Source of the DNA: Pseudomonadota bacterium
Lineage (GTDB): Bacteria; BMS3Abin14
Assembly: GCA_003229755.1 (NCBI GenBank)
Contig: QIFJ01000284.1
Location: forward strand, 1 to 7,632
DNA length: 7,632 bases
Reading direction: 5' to 3'
The position numbers and the translations under genes are program-made. Under the pieces are notes generated by a model, which saw only the letters and a program-made list of their open reading frames with translations, was not told the DNA's origin and made no database searches. Within the stretch, counting starts at the first letter, position 1. Each line of letters starts with the position of its first letter. Below, piece after piece: positions 1-6,041 of the stretch.

Positions 1-51
1 GCCCAGGTCCACTGAGAGATCGGGATCTTTCGCTTTCAAACCGTTGTCCAT
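1..51 (-). CDS. pyrD: Dihydroorotate dehydrogenase catalytic subunit, N-terminal fragment (partial at window edge)
   Basis: Only the first 17 codons lie in the window, reading MDNGLKAKDPDLSVDLG. The segment PDLSVDLG fits the opening beta strand of class 1 dihydroorotate dehydrogenases, which precedes the glycine-rich FMN-binding barrel. The enzyme oxidises dihydroorotate to orotate. In the class 1B form it works as a PyrD2-PyrK2 complex, passing electrons from FMN through PyrK to NAD+. The ATG at 51-49 is preceded by GGGAG (57-61) at 5-nt spacing. An ATG five bases upstream (56-54) is out of frame and stops after six codons. The gene begins 12 bp after the pyrK stop, which supports the assignment: a pyrK-pyrD pair is the usual class 1B arrangement. 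So little protein is visible that the call rests largely on context. Confidence 0.82.
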   Translation of the reverse strand, partial: MDNGLKAKDPDLSVDLG

Positions 52-56
52 GGCAT

Positions 57-61
57 CTCCC
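57..61 (-). promoter_or_regulatory. Ribosome binding site of pyrD
   Basis: GGGAG on the minus strand lies 5 nt before the ATG at 51-49, in the 12-bp gap after the pyrK stop. It decides between this ATG and the out-of-frame ATG at 56-54. Confidence 0.6.
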
Positions 62-63
62 GC

Positions 64-909
64 CTACAGGTTGTCCGGAAAGGAATCAGGCACCAGGTCT
101 CTGCCCGCGAAGACCGGGCCCTCACGACATGCCCTTTGATACTCCCTTCCCTCGCCCCGTTCAACAGCAACCGCACAGCCGGAGCAAACCCCGAACCCGC
201 AAGCCATCCTTGACTCCAGGCTGTACTGGGAGGATTCTGACAGGCTGTCACAGGCTTCATGAACGGCCAGCATCATGGGGTTGGGGCCGCATACGAACAG
301 GTGTGAGCCCTTTCCATTCTCATATTCGGATAGCAGCCCCGTTACTAATCCCAGCCGTCCGCAGCTGCCGTCCTCAGTACAGGTCTGCACATCTATCCCC
401 AGGCCTTCCAGGACGTCTACCCCCACCATCCCCGCCAGAACCTTTCCACCGTAAAGGACCGTCAGTTCGTCCTTCCTGCCCAGGGCGTCCATATACCTTA
501 CAAGTGCGAGGAGTGGCGGCAGTCCTATTCCCCCTGCTATCAGGAGGCTCCGGCTGTCCGCGGGAGGCAGATTGAAACTGTTCCCCAGGGGGCCCAGGAA
601 TTTGACACCATGTCCTGCGGACCATTGCGCCATCTCTCTCGTTCCCTTCCCCACGATGCGGTAGAAGATCTCGATACGGGCAATATCGTTTTCCTCTGAA
701 TACCCCGCTATGCCAAAGGGCCTTGCCAGAAGGGGGTCTGACCCCTCATGAACCCGCAGCATTATGAACTGCCCGGGGACAGGCCGCGCGTTTTCGCCCG
801 CGGGGAAATGAAGTTCCAGCCTCATGTGGCCATCCGCCGCATCACTATTTACTGTAACTTCCGCTTCTACGAGTGACGTTAGCTGTTTCCTGTTAGTACA
901 GGTATCCAC
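64..909 (-). CDS. pyrK: Dihydroorotate dehydrogenase electron-transfer subunit (FAD / 2Fe-2S, NAD-binding)
   Basis: 281 residues, close to the usual 250-280 for PyrK. The protein carries electrons from the FMN of PyrD to NAD+ via a 2Fe-2S cluster and FAD, making DHODH class 1B. Domains in order: a ferredoxin-reductase-like FAD-binding barrel (about 10-115, with RPFGIAG at 63-69, YRIVGKGT at 83-90 and GPLGN at 106-110); an NAD-binding domain (about 120-220, with AGGIGLPPLL at 125-134, CTEDGSCG at 177-184 and CGPNPMM at 207-213); and a C-terminal 2Fe-2S site with Cys237, Cys242, Cys245 and Cys261 in the PyrK spacing C-x4-C-x2-C-x15-C. The start is GTG (909-907), preceded by GGGGAGG at 3-nt spacing. 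There is no nearby in-frame ATG until Met29, which would cut into the first strand. One small oddity is Gly66, where the FAD motif is usually RPxS. pyrD follows 12 bp downstream, consistent with co-translation of the two subunits. Confidence 0.96.
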   Translation of the reverse strand: MDTCTNRKQLTSLVEAEVTVNSDAADGHMRLELHFPAGENARPVPGQFIMLRVHEGSDPLLARPFGIAGYSEENDIARIEIFYRIVGKGTREMAQWSAGHGVKFLGPLGNSFNLPPADSRSLLIAGGIGLPPLLALVRYMDALGRKDELTVLYGGKVLAGMVGVDVLEGLGIDVQTCTEDGSCGRLGLVTGLLSEYENGKGSHLFVCGPNPMMLAVHEACDSLSESSQYSLESRMACGFGVCSGCAVAVERGEGREYQRACREGPVFAGRDLVPDSFPDNL

Positions 910-912
910 GAT

Positions 913-919
913 CCTCCCC
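913..919 (-). promoter_or_regulatory. Ribosome binding site of pyrK
   Basis: GGGGAGG on the minus strand, only 3 nt before the GTG start at 909. The purine run is strong but the spacing is shorter than usual. It supports the GTG start, since no other in-frame start codon lies close by. Confidence 0.6.
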
Positions 920-935
920 GTTTTGTTTAAAATAA

Positions 936-941
936 ATTATA
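936..941 (-). promoter_or_regulatory. Candidate -10 promoter element before pyrK
   Basis: The minus strand reads TATAAT exactly, in an AT-rich stretch (about 922-943) that stands out from the GC-rich surroundings, 26 nt upstream of the pyrK GTG. At the expected -35 distance I see only purine-rich sequence from the adjacent repeat and no TTGACA-like hexamer. It could be an internal promoter for pyrKD, or chance in an AT-rich spacer. Confidence 0.25.
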
Positions 942-955
942 TTCACCCTCTCCTA

Positions 956-1017
956 ACCTCTCTCCTTCGGCTTTGCTCAGGACCTTGAGCTTGTCGAAAG
1001 GCCCTCAAGGGAGAGGT
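956..1017. repeat. Palindromic repeat C: hairpin with 32-nt loop cassette (pyrK upstream)
   Basis: Outer arms ACCTCTC (956-962) and GAGAGGT (1011-1017) are perfectly complementary. An inner stem CCT (964-966) with AGG (999-1001) encloses 32 nt (967-998) that starts TCGGCTTTGC. The outer arm is asymmetric, with one unpaired base on the left and nine on the right. Within the loop, GCTCA (975-979) pairs with TGAGC (986-990), and GGC/GTC-type pairs extend this outward. There is no T-tract on either side, so it is not a standard intrinsic terminator. The sequence is a repeat-type palindrome rather than coding. Its loop aligns without gaps to the loops of the two hairpins between carA and carB at 18 of 32 positions, including a shared TCGGCTT start and an AGCTT near the end. 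The rest of the 910-1090 gap holds the short tandem repeat at 1024-1047 and no gene that I can support. Confidence 0.7.
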
Positions 1018-1023
1018 ATAAAC

Positions 1024-1047
1024 GCCGATACTCCGTTACGCCGTTAC
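1024..1047. repeat. Short tandem repeat, 3 x 8 nt
   Basis: Three adjacent 8-mers on the plus strand: GCCGATAC, TCCGTTAC, GCCGTTAC. The last two differ at one position, and the first differs from the third at one position. It lies in the spacer between the lipoprotein gene and pyrK. The function is unknown and it may be slippage-derived. Confidence 0.5.
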
Positions 1048-1090
1048 CCCGACACGCATCCAGTGCCGGAACTCCTTTAATATACATTGA

Positions 1091-2542
1091 CTAATTTCCG
1101 CTCTGGTAGGAAATGCGCCACCTGGTTCCTCCCTGAATATAGGGGAATAACTGGAACTGATCCATGTATTCTCCGGCTGCCAGGGTCAGATGGTCCACCC
1201 CCGCGGGGAAGGAACCCAGCGTGGGGTCCATGGGTATCCACTCACCTATGTAAACCTGAACCCATGTGTGGAAGAGGTATTGGCCCCGATCCGGCATGTA
1301 TACTACACCGTAGGCAAAGCGGGCGGGGATCCCCGAAGTCCTCAAAAGGGATATGGCCAGGAGGCTGTGGGCCTGGCACTCCCCTTCCCCCGCCTCCAGG
1401 GCCTCCAGGGCGGAGAAACTTTCGCGCATATTCTTGCCAAGATTGCTGTAGACATACCTGCCGACAGCCTCGGCCTTTTCCCAGGGATCCTCAATACCGC
1501 CCGTTATCTCGCGGGCAAGCTTCTGTATCCTCACCGAACCAAGGTTCAACCCGAAATCATCCCCCTCCACGGGTTCGGCGCCCGATGACCTTTTTCCGGG
1601 GAGCGGGACCACCGGCTTTTTGAGGGTTACCTTAAATCTTTTTCCGTCGACTCTGACCTCCTGCCACGCATCCGATGGGGGCCGGACTGTCAGCCCATCG
1701 ATGACGATTATGGTAGACTCCTGGTCGGCAAATCCGTCCGGTATTCCCTCCGTGGGAACGGCTGTCTGGGTAAAAACGTCCTCCAGAGAAAGGGCGCCGG
1801 TGACATCTCTTTTTCCCGGTTCTCGTGCCTGGAGCCCCCACGGCATGGTCTCTTTTGCCACCATACCGTGCTCGTCGATCCACACTTCCTCCTCCATCCC
1901 CCACATGGAAAGGGAGTAATGCCTCAATCCGTCCTCCACGCCCCTGTATTTAATCTTCGCGGGTACCGGCCTTGCCAGAGTGAGGTTGAAAAGGTCCACT
2001 TCCAGCTCACTCGCCTCCGATTTTTCAAGACCCGATATGTACAGAGAAAGGGACTCGGTAGTGATGGCGCCTTGCGGAATCTTTACCTTGGTTCTTCTGT
2101 AACTCCTGCCCATGAACTCTTCTTTTGTATAGATCCCGTCCCCCGTCAGGAGCCATTTAGTGTTCCACTTCCCGCCGCCGAAATCGATGGTGCTCGTGTT
2201 GCCCAGGAGGATCATGTCAGGCCGGATGTAGGACTTCTGGCGCGTCTTGAGGACCATCTCCTCACCCATGAAGGAGAGCCTCATTTCCAAGTTCTCGGTC
2301 TGGCGCACGGCGGAACCTTGTGCGAAACCGGACCACTGGCCCTCTACTCTCTCAATGCTGTAGGTGCCTATCCTCTGAGTCTTTGAATAGATACCCAGAA
2401 TTCGGGTCGCACCCTCTTGTTCTGTCCTGAAATAAGACCCGGGGTCGAGGGTCTTGTCCTTGCTTGACCGGCAGGCGGGAAGGCCCGCGATCAGAGCGGC
2501 AATCAGGATGGATAGTAATCCTGTAGCGGTTTTACGTCCCAA
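1091..2542 (-). CDS. Predicted lipoprotein with C-terminal transglutaminase-like (papain-fold) domain
   Basis: 483 residues from a TTG start at 2542. The N-terminus is a lipoprotein signal: basic MGRKT, a hydrophobic stretch (about 6-20), then the lipobox LPAC with lipidated Cys24, implying export and membrane anchoring. Residues about 40-310 form a beta-rich region that I do not recognise. Residues about 335-450 match a transglutaminase-like core with an apparent triad of Cys389 (in GEGECQAHS), His425 (FHTWVQVY) and Asp439 (PMDPTLG). Such domains can be peptidases, amidases or crosslinking enzymes; the substrate here cannot be read from sequence. The start is supported by AGGAG with 6-nt spacing, and it is the start that yields a signal peptide. 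The first 13 codons overlap the end of carB in another frame, so translation is probably coupled. No link to pyrimidine synthesis is known to me. The final residues (about 455-483) follow the catalytic domain without a recognisable motif. Confidence 0.88.
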   Translation of the reverse strand: MGRKTATGLLSILIAALIAGLPACRSSKDKTLDPGSYFRTEQEGATRILGIYSKTQRIGTYSIERVEGQWSGFAQGSAVRQTENLEMRLSFMGEEMVLKTRQKSYIRPDMILLGNTSTIDFGGGKWNTKWLLTGDGIYTKEEFMGRSYRRTKVKIPQGAITTESLSLYISGLEKSEASELEVDLFNLTLARPVPAKIKYRGVEDGLRHYSLSMWGMEEEVWIDEHGMVAKETMPWGLQAREPGKRDVTGALSLEDVFTQTAVPTEGIPDGFADQESTIIVIDGLTVRPPSDAWQEVRVDGKRFKVTLKKPVVPLPGKRSSGAEPVEGDDFGLNLGSVRIQKLAREITGGIEDPWEKAEAVGRYVYSNLGKNMRESFSALEALEAGEGECQAHSLLAISLLRTSGIPARFAYGVVYMPDRGQYLFHTWVQVYIGEWIPMDPTLGSFPAGVDHLTLAAGEYMDQFQLFPYIQGGTRWRISYQSGN

Positions 2543-5500
2543 TCTTTTCTCCTGAGGGCCTCGATACCCAGGACAACCGCCTTTGCACCGGGGACAGTAG
2601 TGAAGTAGGCCAGATTCTGATCGATAGCGGACCTGCGTATTGTGTAGGAATCAGCAATGGACTGGACCCCCTCCACCGTATTGATGACTATGTGGACCTC
2701 CCGGTTGATGATGGCATCCACCACGTGTGGTCGACCTTCCCTTACTTTCATGACGAAATCGGCCCGGATGCCCCGTTCCACCAGGTAATCCCGGGTACCG
2801 CCCGTGGCGAGTATCCGGAACCCCATGGCATCGAGTTTTTTTGCAACAGGGACTACGGCTTCCTTATCACCGTCCTTGATGGACAACAGAGCTGTACCTT
2901 CCAGGGGCAGTTCCATCCCGGCTGCGAGCTGGGCCTTGGCATAGGCGAGCCCGAATTTATCGCTTATGCCCATGACCTCGCCGGTGGATCTCATCTCAGG
3001 CCCCAGGAGGGAATCCACGCCGGGAAATTTAATGAAGGGGAAAACAGCCTCCTTTACACTGATATGCTCCGGCACGATCTCGGCCGTGAAGCCCAGGTCG
3101 GCCAGGGACCTGCCCACCATGACCTTCGCCGCGAGCCTCGCCAGGGGCACACCGATAGCCTTGCTCACGAAGGGTACTGTCCTGGATGCCCTGGGGTTCA
3201 CCTCAAGGATGAACACCTCAGAATCCTTTACCGCGAACTGGACGTTCATGAGGCCCGATACCTCCAGAGCCTCACCCAGAAGACGAGCCTGCCTGGAGAT
3301 CTCCTGAATCAGCTCCGTGCTCAGCGACACAGGTGGCAGGCTGCACGCTGAGTCCCCCGAATGGACTCCAGCCTCCTCAATGTGCTCCATTATTCCCCCA
3401 ATGACAACCTGATCTCCGTCAGCAAGAGCGTCCACATCGATCTCCACTGCGTCCTCTAAAAACTTGTCTATGAGGACCGGATGCTCGGGGGAAGCAGTTA
3501 CAGCCTCCTTCATATACCGTTCCAGGCTCTTTTCATCAAAGACTATCTCCATAGCCCTCCCGCCCAGGACATACGACGGCCTCACCACCACCGGATAGCC
3601 TATCCGGAAGGCCCCCTTCCGGGCCTCTTCAAAGGAGGTCACTATATCGTGGGGCGGCTGTCTCAGACCGAGCCTGTCGAGGAGCTCGGCGAACCTCTTC
3701 CTGTCTTCGGCAAGGTCGATCTTTTCCGGGCTGGTCCCGATAATGGGGACGCCGGCCGCTTCCAGGTGCAGGGCCAGATTCAGGGGAGTCTGCCCTCCGA
3801 ACTGGACTATGACGCCGTCCGGTTTTTCCACATCCACGATGTTCATGACGTGCTCTAAAGTCAGGGGCTCGAAGTAGAGTCTGTCCGAGGTATCGTAGTC
3901 GGTGCTCACCGTCTCGGGATTGCAGTTGACCATAATGGTCTCGTAGCCTTCCTCTGCCAGGGCAAAAGCTCCGTGGACACAGCAGTAGTCGAACTCGATC
4001 CCCTGCCCTATCCTGTTGGGGCCGCCGCCCAGGATGATTACTTTCTTTTTTCCGGAGGTGGCCGTTTCATCTTCTGTCTCGTATGTTGAGTAAAGATATG
4101 GCGTATACGCTTCGAACTCGGCAGCGCATGTATCCACAGTTTTGAATGTAGCCCTTATGCCCTCTGACAGCCTCTTCTCCCTCACCTCGAACTGCTCCGA
4201 TCCGGTGAGCAGGGCCAACCTGCGATCCGAAAAACCCATCTGCTTGACGATTAAAAAGTCCTCTTGTGAAAGGTCTGCCAGGGTCCGCTCCCCAAGCCAC
4301 TCTTCCGTCCTGACCATCTGCTTGATCTGCTCCAGAAACCACGGATCTATCCCGGTGAGCCCGTGGATCCTGGTAATGTCCAGTCCCCTCCTGAAGGCCT
4401 CGGCCAGGTACCATACCCTCTCCCAGTTTGGGGTTCTGAGCTTTTCTGTAACCTCTTCATCACTTGCATCTGACCTTACTTCCAGGCCGTCAGAGTCTAT
4501 CTCAAGAGAAGATATGGCCTTTCCCAGGGCCTCCTTGAATGTTCGGCCTATGGCCATGGCCTCCCCCACTGACTTCATCTGAGTGGTGAGGAGCTGGTCG
4601 GCTTTTGGGAATTTCTCGAAAGCGAACCTGGGAAACTTCACAACCACATAATCAATGGTCGGTTCGAAGCAGGCTGGCGTCTCCCGGGTGATATCGTTGG
4701 TGATCTCGTCCAGTGTGTAGCCTACGGCCAGCTTGGCCGCGATCTTTGCGATGGGAAAACCGGTGGCCTTGGAGGCAAGGGCGCTTGACCTTGACACTCT
4801 GGGGTTCATCTCAATGACCACCATCCTGCCTGTCTCGGGACACACGCCAAACTGAATATTGCTGCCACCGGTATCCACACCGATCTCCCTGATGATGGCA
4901 AGGGAGGCATCCCGCATCTCCTGATACTCCCGGTCAGTGAGGGTCAGGGCAGGAGCCACCGTGATGGAGTCACCGGTGTGTATCCCCATAGGGTCAAAGT
5001 TCTCGATAGAACACACGATCACGACGTTGTCCTTCCGGTCCCTCATAACCTCAAGCTCGAACTCCTTCCAACCGATGATGCTCTCTTCCACAAGTATCTC
5101 AGTAGTAGGCGAGAGATCCAGGCCCCACTGTACATATCTGTCGAACTCCTCCATATTGTAGGCTATATTCCCTCCCGTTCCGCCCATTGTGAAGGACGGG
5201 CGGATAATGGCGGGCAGCCCTATTTCTTCAAGGATCTTCCCGGCGGCCTCGCAGGAATTGGCGTACCCGCTTTTCGGCAGATCCAGTCCAATCCTGGCCA
5301 TAGCGGCCTTGAACTTCTCCCTGTCCTCGGCCTTCTCTATGGCGGCCCTGTCGGCCCCGATCATCTCCACACCGAATTTTTTAAAAACACCCCGCTCGTC
5401 CAGATCCACCGCAAGGTTAAGTGCGGTCTGACCTCCCAGGGTGGGGAGAACTGCGTCGGGTCGTTCCTTTTCGACTATGGCCTCCACGAATTCGGGGGTT

Positions 5501-5706
5501 AGCGGCTCAATGTAGGTCCTGTGGGACATCTCCGGGTCCGTCATGATAGTGGCCGGATTGCTGTTGACCAGCACCACCTCAAACCCCTCTTCCATCAGGA
5601 CCTTGCAGGCCTGTGTCCCCGAGTAGTCAAACTCGCAGGCCTGGCCTATGACTATGGGGCCTGAGCCGATAAGGAGTATCTTCTTTATGTCGTCGCGTTT
5701 GGGCAT
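2503..5706 (-). CDS. carB: Carbamoyl-phosphate synthase large subunit
   Basis: 1067 residues from ATG 5706 (E. coli CarB has 1073). It makes carbamoyl phosphate from bicarbonate, two ATP and ammonia channelled from CarA, feeding pyrimidine and arginine synthesis. All four parts are present: carboxyphosphate synthetase half (1 to about 400, with GSGPIVIGQ at 14-22, GGTGG at 175-179 and EMNPR at 299-303); oligomerisation domain (about 400-545); carbamoyl-phosphate synthetase half (about 550-930, with GGGPNRIGQGIEFDY at 560-574 and EVNPRASR at 835-842); and an MGS-like allosteric domain (about 934-1067, with ATGGT at 967-971 and INTVEG at 1008-1013), where UMP and other effectors bind in known enzymes. 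I chose ATG 5706 because MPKRDDIKKIL matches the family N-terminus; the longer TTG start at 5727 would add seven residues encoded by a tandem repeat. The ribosome site is weak (GGA, 5-nt spacing). The gene is separated from carA by a repeat-filled gap and overlaps the lipoprotein gene by 40 bp. Confidence 0.98.
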   Translation of the reverse strand: MPKRDDIKKILLIGSGPIVIGQACEFDYSGTQACKVLMEEGFEVVLVNSNPATIMTDPEMSHRTYIEPLTPEFVEAIVEKERPDAVLPTLGGQTALNLAVDLDERGVFKKFGVEMIGADRAAIEKAEDREKFKAAMARIGLDLPKSGYANSCEAAGKILEEIGLPAIIRPSFTMGGTGGNIAYNMEEFDRYVQWGLDLSPTTEILVEESIIGWKEFELEVMRDRKDNVVIVCSIENFDPMGIHTGDSITVAPALTLTDREYQEMRDASLAIIREIGVDTGGSNIQFGVCPETGRMVVIEMNPRVSRSSALASKATGFPIAKIAAKLAVGYTLDEITNDITRETPACFEPTIDYVVVKFPRFAFEKFPKADQLLTTQMKSVGEAMAIGRTFKEALGKAISSLEIDSDGLEVRSDASDEEVTEKLRTPNWERVWYLAEAFRRGLDITRIHGLTGIDPWFLEQIKQMVRTEEWLGERTLADLSQEDFLIVKQMGFSDRRLALLTGSEQFEVREKRLSEGIRATFKTVDTCAAEFEAYTPYLYSTYETEDETATSGKKKVIILGGGPNRIGQGIEFDYCCVHGAFALAEEGYETIMVNCNPETVSTDYDTSDRLYFEPLTLEHVMNIVDVEKPDGVIVQFGGQTPLNLALHLEAAGVPIIGTSPEKIDLAEDRKRFAELLDRLGLRQPPHDIVTSFEEARKGAFRIGYPVVVRPSYVLGGRAMEIVFDEKSLERYMKEAVTASPEHPVLIDKFLEDAVEIDVDALADGDQVVIGGIMEHIEEAGVHSGDSACSLPPVSLSTELIQEISRQARLLGEALEVSGLMNVQFAVKDSEVFILEVNPRASRTVPFVSKAIGVPLARLAAKVMVGRSLADLGFTAEIVPEHISVKEAVFPFIKFPGVDSLLGPEMRSTGEVMGISDKFGLAYAKAQLAAGMELPLEGTALLSIKDGDKEAVVPVAKKLDAMGFRILATGGTRDYLVERGIRADFVMKVREGRPHVVDAIINREVHIVINTVEGVQSIADSYTIRRSAIDQNLAYFTTVPGAKAVVLGIEALRRKDWDVKPLQDYYPS
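2549..2553 (-). promoter_or_regulatory. Ribosome binding site of the transglutaminase-like lipoprotein, inside carB
   Basis: AGGAG on the minus strand, 6 nt before TTG at 2542, within the last 17 codons of carB. The near-ideal spacing makes a TTG start credible and argues for translation initiated while carB is still being read. Confidence 0.7.
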
Positions 5707-5714
5707 TTTATTCC

Positions 5715-5731
5715 GTTCAATGTTCAATGTT
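5715..5731. repeat. Short 7-nt tandem repeat before carB
   Basis: On the minus strand this reads AACATTG AACATTG AAC, two full 7-nt copies and part of a third, ending 8 nt before the carB ATG. It includes the in-frame TTG (5727-5725) that would lengthen CarB by seven residues, which I take as non-coding. Confidence 0.5.
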
Positions 5732-5794
5732 AAAATAGAGCATTAGAAATTGGGGTTCATCTCCAAATTAGTTGGTGATTAATACATAATAACC

Positions 5795-5867
5795 GGGTTC
5801 CGGTAAACAGCTCCTTCGGCTTCGCAACCCCCTTTTAGCTTCGCTTCAGGACCTTTTACCGGAACCC
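5795..5867. repeat. Palindromic repeat A: hairpin with 32-nt loop cassette, plus orientation
   Basis: The arms GGGTTCCGGTAAA (5795-5807) and TTTACCGGAACCC (5855-5867) are perfectly complementary over 13 bp. After a bulged C5808 the stem continues with AGCTCCT (5809-5815) against AGGACCT (5848-5854), with one C-C mismatch, for 19 pairs in all. The 32-nt loop (5816-5847) begins TCGGCTTCGC and ends AGCTTCGCTTC. On either strand the stem is not followed by a T-run, which argues against an intrinsic terminator. Confidence 0.8.
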
Positions 5868-5889
5868 TTGATGGATAAACATTTATTAA

Positions 5890-5967
5890 GGCCGGGATTT
5901 TGGTGAATCACGAAGCGAAGCTAAAAGGGGGTTGCGAAGGCGAGTGATTACACCCAAAAGCCCGGCC
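5890..5967. repeat. Palindromic repeat B: hairpin with the same 32-nt loop, minus orientation
   Basis: The left arm 5890-5911 (GGCCGGGATTTTGGTG then AATCAC) pairs with 5944-5967 through 21 pairs, with one A-G mismatch and two bulged bases. The stem sequence is unrelated to that of repeat A. The 32-nt loop (5912-5943) is the reverse complement of the repeat A loop with a single difference (corresponding to G5819), including 28 consecutive identical bases. No T-tract follows the stem on either strand. Confidence 0.8.
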
Positions 5968-6041
5968 ATATGAATACACTATACATACCGAAATCCCACC
6001 AGCTAATTTGGTGATGATCTTCACTTGCTAACAACAATAAG

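Larger units (their letters stand above)
5757..6017. repeat. 261-bp palindromic composite element between carA and carB
   Basis: The ends form a 21-bp inverted repeat: 5757-5777 (TCATCTCCAAATTAG then TTGGTG) pairs with 5997-6017 at 19 of 21 positions. Inside lie two separate long hairpins (5795-5867 and 5890-5967), so a transcript could fold as a closed three-way junction with about 22 nt between the hairpins. No open reading frame of note lies inside and I see no clear target-site duplication outside the ends. It fills most of the 335-bp carA-carB gap; the remaining bases (5707-5756 and 6018-6041) are AT-rich and carry only the short repeat at 5715-5731. It resembles a MITE- or ERIC-type non-autonomous element in form, but I cannot assign a named family. 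Confidence 0.7.

Noticed and set aside
1035..1060. Tiny leader peptide on the minus strand in the gap before pyrK
   Set aside because: There is an ATG after an AAGGAG-like sequence, but it encodes only seven residues without a regulatory codon bias, and the spacing is too long.
1190..1588. Plus-strand open frames opposite the lipoprotein, carB, carA and pyrK genes (for example 1190-1588, 2692-3351, 6372-7196)
   Set aside because: They lie antisense to clearly recognised genes, show no family motifs, and are low-complexity or proline/arginine-rich as expected of antisense frames in GC-rich coding DNA.
5707..5727. Seven-codon N-terminal extension of CarB from TTG 5727
   Set aside because: The extra residues MNIERNK are encoded largely by a 7-nt tandem repeat, while the ATG at 5706 gives the family-typical MPKRDDIKKIL start.
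5890..5967. Intrinsic terminator between carA and carB
   Set aside because: The hairpin stems are strong and GC-rich, but neither hairpin A nor B is followed by a T-run on either strand, and termination here would cut off carB.
5757..6017. CRISPR array
   Set aside because: The repeated units are inverted rather than direct, only two copies exist, and the flanks are stem arms rather than unique spacers of constant length.
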